Source: Caenorhabditis elegans
Taxonomy: Eukaryota; Nematoda; Chromadorea; Rhabditida; Rhabditidae
NCBI RefSeq assembly: GCF_000002985.6
Contig: NC_003284.9
Location: forward strand, 310,001 to 374,000
Direction: 5' to 3'
DNA length: 64,000 nt
Positions 34,701-43,619 of the stretch are shown here, in pieces (position 1 is the first letter of the stretch; each line of letters opens with the position of its first letter). The position numbers and the translations under genes were made by a program. The notes under the pieces are model-generated. The model had not been told where the DNA came from. It worked only from the letters and a program-made list of their open reading frames with translations, and made no database searches.

Positions 34701-37194
34701 CGTCTCTGGTATCGGTCGTTGTCTCTTTTCAACGCCATTTCAGATCCACTCCACTCCACTGGTTGAAGATTTTCGTTTTGCAATACCAGATCCTCAATCA
34801 TTGTTCTTAGTCGCACTTGATCTGAGACCTTTTCAAAAGATGTCCCCTCGTTTTTCTTTGATTCCACTTCTTTTTGTTGCCATTTTTTCTTTGCTGAGGG
34901 TTCTGCCACTAACGCATCGTCCCTTCGCCTCTCCTTGGTCAATTCTTTCAATTGTTTCACTGCTTGATCTTCACTTAATGATCCTATAGGAACAGTCAGT
35001 ATTTTTGACTTCTGCTCTTCTTCACGATGTGCAGTTTTACGGGACCTTCTTTTTGTTTCACTTGATTTTTCTTGTTTCTGTTTGTAGGCTTGCGCCCATT
35101 CAGTGAGATTCTCGATTTGCTCATTTTCGGAGACTTCTGCTTGGACACGTTCAGCTAAACTTGCTGATAACAACTCATCCTCTGAGATGGAGCATTCTGT
35201 TTTTTTAGGTTCTGACAAAGACGTCGGCTTCGAAGCTTTTTTTGGTCCGGAAGTTGTTTCCGGTTTTGGTCGCTTCTGAAAATTTGGCGTATGACTTTTT
35301 TACAGGTAGGCAAAACATGAAATCTTCAGGCGCCTGCTACTGCGCTGCATACCGGAAACCCTCGGATTTTTGCCCTAATTATACGACTTTCGTATTGATA
35401 AGAACACAGAAAAAAAGTCAAAAACATACAATACGCTAAACACCAAAAAATAGATAATAGAAGATAAGAGCATTTCACTAGTTGCTAGAAAGTATATTTC
35501 ATAGAAATTTTTTTTTGGAAATTGTTTTTTCACGCGTCCACAATTTTTTTATTGTTTGTATTGTTTTACTGTTAAAGGTGGTGTAGTTGAATTTTTTTAT
35601 TGCTTTATTAGACTCAAAATTTTCTGAAAACACCGAATTTCATAATGAAACTTTTTGAAAACTTCTCAAAAAGTTATGAAGGCTCAAAAATGGCCTAAAA
35701 TTAGTTAAAATTTGAAATTAGACTGACTTGTCAATATGATATGTATTCCCCCAAAAAGTTGTTTTTTGATCAACTTGTTCCTTGTTGCCTAGTTCACTTA
35801 CCTATGCTTTCGTCGTTGAATTTAAAAGACTAATTGTAAGATGAACATGAAATAAGCTACACAGAATACTAAATTTCTAACCTTGATTGTACTTTGTTGA
35901 AGTTTTTGAGGATTGCGATACTTTTGTTGACCTTGATAGGTTTGGGTATAACCAATCCAAGGTGGAGCTGCAGCGGCTCGTTTATTCGGAACCGCACTTT
36001 CTCTCGGATCTTCCATCATTTTTCTATCATTTTCATTTTGATTCGAAAAAGCATTATATTGTTCCTGAACTTGTTGATTGGGCCCAACTCCTGTATTCAG
36101 CGGCCTTGAAACCAGCCCCTCCGGGGACAGAGCATTGGGATCAGGCGGTCCTACTGTGTTGCGAGGCAACGATGCATGTCCTTGCGTACTTCTTGAGCTG
36201 TCTCCCGATTCATGTCTTGACAGTGAATTTCTTCCAGGTTGGTTCTTATTTGTATAGCGCACTGGATGCGTAAAATCATGCGATGACATTATGGGAGTAT
36301 CTGCAGATATTTTGTATGAAAGTTTGTTATTTTGCATTCAAAAACTAGGAATGTTCGCCTATTAATTTCATAAAGATTTTCGTCGACCGCAAAAAAAACT
36401 GTGAACTGATTTTTTCAACTTTTCTGTGAGTTTGCATTTTATTTTAAACTAAGCAAAATCAGCACAAGAACTTTAAAGGAAGCTCCAGAAAATTGTTTCC
36501 GGGCTAGGATGCCAAAAATTTGTGATGGTAATGTTTGCTCTGAAAACTGTATGAGCAAAACTCAAGTTATGATCAAAAATCTCAAATATTGTTCAAATAA
36601 ATGAGCATGTTCAATTAGAAAGGCTTGAATTTTGCAATTTTCTAAAGTTTATCTAAAAAAAATGAAATGCAACAAAAAACTCATGACGTGTGACCCAGGG
36701 CTGGGAATTTTTTGGTTTTTTTGTTTTTTGTTTTTTGGTTTTTTTGGTATTTTGACGAAAAATCGATTTTTTAGTTTTCTCGGTTTTTTGGGACCAAAAA
36801 AACCAAAAAATCCAAAAAACAAATGTTTACCGTGTCTAGTCTCGACTCGAGACTATTCTGTATTAAAATACATTGAAACATGTATTTTAACACAGTTGTG
36901 ACGTCATAAATGTATTTTAATACATTTTGCAACATTACTTGAATAACGCCATTAAAAATGAACTTAAGCATCAAAAATTTTTTGGTTTTTTTTTGGGTTG
37001 GTTTTTTGGGTTTTCCGAAAATTCCAAATTTTTGGTTTTTGGTTTTTTTTTTTGGTCCTAGCCCTGGTGTGACCCTAAATGTTTTGTTACCCTGTTTAAT
37101 TTTAAGACCAGAATTTTCCAACAAAAAAATACCTACCAGTTTGTGCTGTAAAGTTTGGAATAGCCCGTATATCAGGTGGGTCGTTTACATTCAT
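28754..37194 (-). CDS. unrecognised protein (8 exons, 750 aa) with a charged coiled-coil region
   Basis: Coding exons on the minus strand are 37194-37137, 36300-35882, 35275-34166, 31931-31773, 31232-31081, 29201-29069, 29020-28966 and 28920-28754. Every junction is GT-AG and in frame, ending GGG TAA. The ATG lies 10 bases after a run of T and AG (37,205), a likely SL trans-splice site. Residues 1-159 are polar and low in complexity (asparagine, proline, glutamine). The big third exon encodes lysine/glutamate-rich helical sequence ([40 protein letters not shown]) that should form coiled coils. The last 220 residues look folded and hydrophobic ([20 protein letters not shown]). No catalytic motif is visible and I do not know the family. 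Introns 3 to 5 are swollen by palindromes and a mariner. Confidence 0.75.
29292..31014 (-). mobile_element. degenerate mariner transposon, copy 1
   Basis: The termini TTAGGTTGGCAAGCAAGTCC and GACTTTCTTGCCAACCTAA are inverted repeats flanked by TA (29,290-29,291 and 31,015-31,016). On the minus strand a broken transposase is readable in two frames. An N-terminal part with the helix-turn-helix region ([20 protein letters not shown]) runs about 30,181-29,864. After a frameshift, a part with [20 protein letters not shown] and PPYSPSSDY (about 29,864-29,538) matches the second catalytic aspartate region of the mariner D,D34D family. It lies in intron 5 of the 750-aa gene. It cannot encode an active enzyme, and it is larger than usual because of an internal insertion. 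Confidence 0.85.
30622..30883 (-). repeat. tRNA-derived SINE-like insertion inside the mariner
   Basis: Read on the minus strand from a 15-base G run (30,883-30,869), the sequence GCAGATAGCTCAGTCGGTAG contains a perfect RNA polymerase III A box (TAGCTCAGTCGG, 30,864-30,853). About 31 bases further on it has a B box-like GAGTTCAAGTC (30,821-30,811). The tRNA-like head is followed by about 180 bp of unrelated body. The second mariner in this window lacks this block. Confidence 0.65.
32050..33190. repeat. outer palindrome with CGGCTAA motifs, split by a TTAA element
   Basis: TTCGGCTAACGGCTAATTCG-like sequence at 32,092-32,225 is matched in inverse by GTTAGCCGAATTAGCCGAAC at 33,137-33,185. The interruption at 32,224-32,940 is a younger TTAA palindrome. 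All of this lies in intron 3 of the 750-aa gene. Confidence 0.7.
32224..32940. repeat. TTAA-flanked palindromic element, complete copy
   Basis: TTAAAGGTGGAGTAGCGCTT and TGGCGCTACTCCACCTTTAA form the ends. The arms carry GATGGAGCGCGCTTGTCATT and its complement. Confidence 0.9.
33234..33690. repeat. AAAGGTGGTGTA palindromic repeat
   Basis: AAAGGTGGTGTAAGCAAATT with TTTTATTGCTTCATTAGGCT (33,234) has a relative at 35,574-35,720 (AAAGGTGGTGTAGTTGAATT). Internally, GAAACTAGTTTTTTTTTTTG and AAAAAAGTTAGTTTCCAGCCG are inverted around 33,405 and 33,650. Confidence 0.6.
34018..34145. repeat. GTGAGACCC and GGCGGGAATTCAAA module array
   Basis: ACGTGGTGAGACCCATTGTG is followed by three 33-bp units (GCGGGAACTCAAATT, CGGCGGGAATTCAAATT, TGGCGGGAATTCAAATT) at about 34,054, 34,086 and 34,118. 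It sits just inside intron 3 of the 750-aa gene, next to the exon 3 donor. Confidence 0.85.
36692..37075. repeat. palindrome of TTTTTGGTTTTTTTG tracts
   Basis: CCAGGGCTGGGAATTTTTTG (36,697) is mirrored by GGTCCTAGCCCTGG (37,054-37,067), with TTTTTTGG and CCAAAAAA tracts between. The intervening, roughly doubled TGTATTTTAAnACA motif gives an inner hairpin. Confidence 0.75.
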
Positions 37195-37311
37195 TTCGAC
37201 TTACGAATATCTAAAAAAAATATGTTATAATATATAACGCAGAAAAGCAATTAAAAGATCTCTTGCAGTAGAATAACAAACATTGAAAAAGATTGAGTCA
37301 AGAAAGAATAC

Positions 37312-37668
37312 CTCGGCATTCAGAGGCAACTTCCTGCCACACTTTGGCAACTTATTTAGTGCCACTAAAATAATTTGCCGAATTGCTGGCAGGAAGTTGC
37401 CGAGTTGTTGGCAGGAAGTTGCCACGTAGTGGCAGCAAGTGGGAAAGAACGCTCCTCGGCATTCAGAGGCAACTTTCTGCCAAACTTTGCTTACTTGCAA
37501 CTTCCCGCCAAACTTTTGCACATTCCTGCCAACATTTAGATGTTGCTGAGCGTTCTTTCCCACTTCCTGCCAACAACTCGGCAACTTCCTGCCAGCAATT
37601 CGGCAACTTATTTTAGTGGCACTAAATAAGTTGCCAAAGTGTGGCAGGAAGTTGCCTCTGAATGCCGA
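37312..37668. repeat. palindrome of GGCAGGAAGTTGCC motifs
   Basis: TCGGCATTCAGAGGCAACTT with CCTGCCACACTTTGGCAACT (37,314) is matched exactly in inverse by AGTTGCCAAAGTGTGGCAGG and AAGTTGCCTCTGAATGCCGA (37,629-37,668). Inner copies of TGGCAGGAAGTTGCC make it repeat-dense. It lies just upstream of the 750-aa gene. Confidence 0.9.
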
Positions 37669-39297
37669 GACTACTTAAAAAGCATGTATTTTAATACAGT
37701 TGTGACGCCATTAATGGGTTTAAATATGTACATTTTGCAACATTACTTGAATGACTCCATTAGGTTTTTGTGAATTTAAAGGTAGAGTAGCGCCAGTGGG
37801 AAAAGTTTTTTGACTACTCTAGTTGGGCCAAAATGCCCACATAACATTTTTTATCAATTTTTTTGGAAATTTATTATTTACTGTCAGAATGTAAGAATTA
37901 CTCAGCTTTCGCCACTCAAAACTTGGAAGTCGACCGAAAAAAATGTTTTCCAAAATGCACACATTGGATTAGGATTAGTGTTGTTTTAAGCCTAAAAATG
38001 CAAATCGATTTCACTTTTTAATTAAATTATCATTTTGAAAGAAAATTGATAAAAAACGTGTTGAAAAAAAAATTGTTGACTAGTTATACTACACAAGTAC
38101 CAAACAAAATTTTCAAAAAATATTACACAAATCGATGTTTGCAGAAAAATTAAATTTTTAAAGATGTGCTTGCAATCAAAAGATTTTGAACATCATTTGA
38201 CTAACGGAATGAAGAAAGCATAGAAAACAGTAGAAAAGGAAAAGACCAAGGCGGCGAGACCATAAATTTGCCGGATAGAGAGGACACATCAAGTCGCTTC
38301 ACCGGCTGCGTCTCCAGCCTTTCAACACGTTTTCTTGCGTTTCTTTGCTTACTGCACTCTCTTTCAGTGTCATATCGATTGCCATTAAACACGAAGAGCG
38401 AGCACGTGAACCACTGAAAAATTGACCGTTTGATTTGCAAAATATTTCTATATTAAAAAAAAGCATTTCTGTAAGAGCATTTGCTTCTTTGACGGCGCTG
38501 TCAGGCTTTCGTTACTTAACGAACCAACAAGTGTTTTACGTCAGCTAATATGAAAATATTTCAGCTATTAAAAATATGTATATCAAATCCGTGTCTTTCA
38601 AGTTGTAGAGCAAGCATAAATAGAGATTTTGTGAGCACAACAACGCTCCCATAATTATGGACCACCCTGTAACCCGTTAAAGGTGGACTACACGCTGTGG
38701 GAAAATTACTTTAAAACATGCCTATGGGGTCACAATGACCGAATATGATGATAAATAAATTCGAAAAAAAATCTAGATTTTATATGATTTTTGAAAATTT
38801 GAGAAATCTCAGTTTTCACCTAGTTCCTATTTATATTTCCGCCAATTGATTCATTCGAAGGACCGCGCTTGCATTGTTTATTCATTAGTTTTATTTATTA
38901 TCATTATTCCACTGATTTTCTTCATTTTGTTTATATTTTTTTAAATGAAAATTGAAACGAAAAAAAACAAGATAACTGCAGAATGCTTGTGAAAAGGTAA
39001 TTGAAAATGCGTAAAACAGTAAAATTATAAGTTTCGACGACAACAAGCATGAAATTAGTATATTTCACAGTTTTATGCACTTTCAATGACTTTTTAGCAC
39101 ACATTCTGCATTTATCTTGTTTTTTTTTCGATTCAATTTCCATTTAAAAAACACAAAAAATGAAGAAAAACAGTGGAATAATGAGAATAAATGAAATCAT
39201 TACTTATATATTTTTAAAAAAATACAGCTTATTTTTCCTGTCCGTACCGTTTGTTTGTTTGTTTTTGTGACCTCACACCCAACTATACTAAGAACTG

Positions 39298-39425
39298 TTG
39301 GCGGGGTCCGTCTCCCTTCGTGGTCAGGCCCATCGTGGTGAGACCCATCGTGGTGAGACCCATTGTGTCGAGACCCGTCGTGGCGAAACCCATCTAGATG
39401 AGACCCATCGTGGTGAGACCCAAAA
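39298..39425. repeat. 15-bp tandem repeat CATCGTGGTGAGACC
   Basis: About eight units of CATCGTGGTGAGACC, with variants such as CATTGTGTCGAGACC and GTCGTGGCGAAACC. The reading frame across them simply repeats a short HRGET-like peptide and is not counted as a gene. Confidence 0.9.
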
Positions 39426-39605
39426 CTTTGGCGGGACATTCAAATTTTCTGAGAAGAAACATTTGGGCGGGAAATTCAAACTTTCTGAGAAAAAATTTTG
39501 GCGGGAAATTTAAATTTTCAGAGAAAATATTGTGGCGGGAAATTCAAACTTTCTGAGAAAACTTTTTGGCGGGAAATTCAAATTTTCCGAGAAAAACTTC
39601 GCGAC
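39426..39605. repeat. 35-bp array carrying GGCGGGAAATTCAAA (E2F-like)
   Basis: Five units with GGCGGGA(A/C)ATTnAAAnTTTC and GAGAAAA lie at about 39,426, 39,462, 39,498, 39,532 and 39,567. TTTGGCGGGAAA matches the E2F/DP consensus, and the adjoining TTCAAA resembles a LIN-54/CHR half. The motif match is seen; binding is inferred. Confidence 0.85.
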
Positions 39606-40492
39606 AAATTAGGTGAAAACTGAGATTTTTCGAATTTTTAAAAAATCATATAAAATCTAGAAAATTTTTTGGAATTTTTCAATCATGATATTCGGTCATT
39701 GTGACCCCATGGGAATTTTAAGCAATTTCTTCACAGAGCGTAGTCCACCTTTAAGTGTTGAACAAAGTTATAGTTTTCAGTTCGAAAACAAGCTGAATAT
39801 GTGTTTATGATTTCTGATTTGCACTTGATTGTATTCACTTACTTTTCGAAATAAATAATAAATTATTAAGGGTAAATTAGTTTAAAATGAGCAAAGATTA
39901 AAAAAATTGTTTCTTTTTCAGAACTCAAAATTATCGTACTTCCTCCAGTTGAAATAAAATCTTCTATATCTATATTTTCAAAATCAAACAAATTGACAGG
40001 TTATCTTTGTATTATTGAATTTAAATGTTTTATCTTATTGAACAACAGTTATATTGACGTTATAAGCCGGAAAGGTGAAGGGGAGTTTTTCCAAAAACAT
40101 TCCTGTAATAATTTCAAAAAATCAATTTGGAGTTGTCCTACTTTTTGGTATTTAATGCATGTGTTCTCGAAGGAAAATATTGGCTAAAATATTTTCTGAA
40201 ACGTGAGATGTTTTTAATTCATTATTAATGAGAAAAATTACATTAAGTGACAAACATACAACGGTTTCTCCATTCATTGTAGAAATTAATGCAAGTTTCT
40301 AATTTTCGAAGCAAGTGAGATCAGCCAAAAGTAGAATACGGAATCATTTTGATTGAAATTGGATGGGATGAACATTGAAATGAACGAAAAACTAAGAGTT
40401 TATCTGATAAACTTTACTTTTAATAAAGTATATAGTTAAATGTTGATTTTGAAAATTATACGAAGCATAAGTTTTAATTAAATAATGAAACA

Positions 40493-40956
40493 GGGCTGGG
40501 CGGCAATTGTCGTTCGGCAAATTGATTTGTCGACAAATTCGGCAAATCGGCCAATTGCCGGAAATTTTAATTTTCGGCACATTGCCGATTTGCCGTTTGC
40601 CGGGCATCAGATTTGCCGGAAATAATCAAAGGGAGGGCCACTGTTTTGAAGCATAGGTCTCACCACGACAAAACTTACTACTGTAAATTTTAAATTTTTC
40701 CCGTTTTAATTTTGTGTTTTTGTATAATTCCGTTGTTTTTTATGATAACGTCTCACACTAATTGATGATTGACAAAATAGCCTTTGAAAAATCAGAAAAA
40801 ATTAAGCGTTTATTTTTTCCAGTAATTTGCCGACAATTTTCGGCAATTGCCGTTTTTCCGGCAAATCGGCAAATTGCCGGTTTGCCGATTTGCCGGAAAT
40901 ATTCAATTCCGGCAGTTTGCCGATTTGCCGGGAAAAATTGTTTACCGCCCTGTTCT
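40493..40956. repeat. palindrome of GGCAAATCGGCAAATTGCCGG motifs
   Basis: CAGGGCTGGGCGGCAATTGT (40,493) faces AAAAATTGTTTACCGCCCTG (40,935-40,954). Relatives are at 44,288-44,402, 57,967-58,400 and 60,939-61,435, with a fragment at 43,717-43,745. Confidence 0.85.
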
Positions 40957-41344
40957 GAAACAGACTCTGAAGTTAGACAGCACAACTTCCGTTCAAAGTC
41001 CAGAAAAAAGACAAAAAAAAAGCAAGCGGTGCAGTAAAAATAGAGGCTACAGAAAAGCCAAGAAACAAAAAAAAAATTGTCAAAAACGAGTATATAGATG
41101 CATGTTATCTGGGTGAACTCACAAGTACAGTTTGACGTCTGACCCTTTCCAAACGCTCGAGTCGTAGGAAGTTATTTGACCCCGGAAGATTTGCAGGAAA
41201 AAATAAATGCCCATAGATCGATTGGCAAGGACTAGTAGTCCAGAACACGTAGGAAATATGTTTTTTTTTCAGTTCAAAAATAAAAAGGACAGACACTGCG
41301 TATCGCATTTTATACTTATGCATTTTCTGTCAATTCATGTTTAT

Positions 41345-41640
41345 TAAGATAGACTAGCGGGCCCTGCGGCCCGCCAGTTGCAGGGGGTGTAGGGCGAGTC
41401 CCCCAATCGGACGTAGGTTCTCGGCTTCGCCTCGAACCTGTCAGAGGGTTCGTGACAATTGCAGTGAGCCAATGGGAGGAGAGGAGACCCACTCATATTT
41501 TGCTTAAAATCGAGCATTTCTATTCGAATCCCGATTAGCAAAAAAACATTTGTCAGTTGGGGGAATCGAGCAAACGAGCAAAATATTCACAGCCATACAC
41601 ACTAACCACTCGGCCATGCGGGAGAGACCCGACAGGGAGA
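41345..41640. repeat. GC-rich dispersed repeat with a tRNA-like tail
   Basis: GACTAGCGGGCCCTGCGGCC with CGCCAG opens it, as at 7,487, followed by GGTTCTCGGCTTCGCCTCGA. At its far end the minus strand reads GCATGGCCGAGTGGTTAGTG (41,618-41,599), a Leu/Ser tRNA-type A box. Some 33 bases on comes GCTCGATTCCC (41,571-41,561), a B box. There is no stable cloverleaf, so it is a tRNA-derived repeat rather than a tRNA gene. Confidence 0.6.
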
Positions 41641-42787
41641 TGCAGGGAAGGGAAATTTCTGGAGGGAGTCGTTTTTCGATTCCGCTTTCTTCAATAATTA
41701 CATTTTGAGAAAAGGCGTTCGAAAACCGTTTATTACTGATATGTCAGCGGGAAAACGAATTTTTGAAAATTTTATTACAGGATTGTACTCATTATTGATT
41801 TCCCAAAAAGGAGACGTATAGTTGAGGGCTATATCTTGTACACAGACAGATGTATAGAAAAAAAACAAGTTTTGGCCTGAAAATTAATAAAAATAATATC
41901 TCTTGGCAGAGTATTTCTAATGCGACGAAACTTCATCTTCCATCAAATAAAATCAAAAACTATGAATTAAAAATACATTCCGCAAAACTTTAGTGGATAA
42001 AATGTTCAGGAGACGCAGGAAACCACTCCCCCCAGTACTAAATTTTTGAATTATTTTTTTCTTGAAAAATTTTCCCACTGAACTTTTTACAAATTTTATA
42101 TGTCTCGATGCGTCTTGATGAGACCTACACGTCAATTTTTGGAAAACTAAGAAAACTCGAAAACTGACCGAGTTATGATTGAAAAAGTAGATTCGCGAAA
42201 ATGGGAAAGTGTGCAAAATGTGGCACTTATTCGTCTTGCTCGGCCGACTCATAAAACTTTTCTTAATTCTGAGTTGAAAATCGTGTTTAGCGAACTTTTT
42301 TACGTGGGGTAGAAAAAAAAGTATCGAAAAAGATGAAGTAGAACTTGAGATAAAGACGAAAAACAACTTTTTGCCTTTTGCACTTATGAACTCAAACTTT
42401 CTTTCAAAAAATTCACCTCTCTGAGTAGTATCTTGCACATAAATTTGGAACAAAACCGAGCAAAACCCGAATTTTAATTCAATTAAAACATGGTTTTTTG
42501 GGGGTAAAAAGAGCAACAAAAATTTTTTTCAAACTAAGGAAAACCGCCCTGAGCTCAGTTTTGCTCCAAACTTTGTGCAGTTTTTTGCTCCCCCGTGGTG
42601 AAATATTTCTAGTAAGCTGTCAAATATTATAAAATTCAGTCAAACGGCTCTAGAGTTATTAATGAAAACGAAGTGTGACATTTTTTCGCAAGCCAAAAAA
42701 AACGCGAAAAAACGCGAAAAAGGGGCGGAGTCGCCACACTCGGCATTTATTAGAGGCTGCTTGGCAGAATTGAAATGTATCCACACC

Positions 42788-42912
42788 AGGGCTATGCGGC
42801 AACCGGCAACCAAGTTTTCGGTTGCCGAAACTTTTTGGGTTTGGCAACTTTGGCAATTGCCGGTTGCCAAAATTTTCAGAGTTCGGCAACTTCGGCGTCG
42901 CACATCCCTGAT
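42788..42912. repeat. hairpin of the CGGCAACC/GGTTGCCG family
   Basis: CAGGGCTATGCGGCAACCGG (42,787) is mirrored by TTCGGCGTCGCACATCCCTG, with GGTTGCC motifs between. It has the same ends as the copy at 2802-2901. Confidence 0.75.
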
Positions 42913-43254
42913 CCACACGTTTTATACTAGTTTCCATAAAACAGGTGTCACACGTTGACATGTATGTTTGGTACACATTTCTCCTCCTGCTGACCCACAT
43001 ACCACTCAGCACCGAATCGATAACTATTGGTATGCGGCCATCTCTCATAATGCCTTCATTCTCATAGTCTTATTTGATTTTCTCAGATTTTAAAGTTTAT
43101 ATTTACCACTAATTTTGAAAGTTTAAATGCTGATTTCAATAAGATTTTTGCTTATTTTGAAAATATTGTTTTCACTATAAAAAATATGTATATATACTGT
43201 TGCATTGAACATGCTATTTTTGAATGATTTTATTCAAAATTAATAAAAAAAGAC

Positions 43255-43336
43255 TGAAGAGAGTGGGATTCGAACCCACGCCCCCGAAGGGACTGGTGCC
43301 TTAAACCAGCGCCTTAGACCGCTCGGCCATCTCTCC
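43255..43336 (-). tRNA. tRNA-Leu (anticodon AAG)
   Basis: On the minus strand, GGAGAGATGGCCGAGCGGTC begins a full cloverleaf. The acceptor stem GGAGAGA pairs with TCTCTTC, with discriminator A at 43,255. The anticodon loop TTAAGGC gives anticodon AAG, reading CUU leucine codons. A long variable arm (CCCTTCGGGGG) follows, as expected for type II tRNAs, then GGGTTCGAATCCC as T arm and B box. The A box is TGGCCGAGCGGTC. No intron is present. It lies 284 bp upstream of the divergent MBT gene. Confidence 0.95.
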
Positions 43337-43619
43337 ACATTTTTCTCTTTTCACTCAAGCTGTTGACATGTTGAAAAAACCCCAACCGATTTTCTTTTCT
43401 GTCTCTTTCTCTTTCTCTGCCTCTCCACCGTCTCTCACTACACCTCTCTTGACGCCACAAACAACATTCCGATATTCCGATGGTGTCGTTGTTTAGAGTG
43501 TTATTGTAATTACTGCAGATGGAGAAATTTTTTATTTATAATTCTTGTTCTCCACTTTACTAAAACAACTCAAAACGTTTTCAGATAATTCTTAACTTAT
43601 TCAAATAAATATTTTCAGG

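Larger units (their letters stand above)
38677..39754. repeat. TTAA palindromic element interrupted by an insertion
   Basis: TTAAAGGTGGACTACACGCT (38,677) and GCGTAGTCCACCTTTAA (right edge, 39,754) are the ends. The right arm resumes at about 39,611 (AGGTGAAAACTGAGATTTTT). The sequence between about 39,230 and 39,608 does not belong to the palindrome and holds the two module arrays listed next. Confidence 0.85.

Noticed and set aside
38201..38440. 79-codon minus-strand ORF upstream of the 750-aa gene
   Set aside because: It has an acceptor-like CAATTTTTCAG and looks partly coding, but no splice joins it in frame with exon 1 of that gene, which has an in-frame stop before its ATG. At most a 5' UTR exon.
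39200..39513. Open frames on both strands reading HHDGSHHDG or HRGETHRGE
   Set aside because: They follow the 15-bp GTGGTGAGACC repeat and change frame with its unit variants.
39993..40187. 64-codon plus-strand ORF after a TTTTTCAG acceptor at 39,921
   Set aside because: Upstream frame is blocked by stops and no partner exon is visible.
41953..42519. 188-codon minus-strand ORF
   Set aside because: Dominated by F, K, S and N from AT-rich sequence, with no domain and no matching splice signals; long only because of composition.
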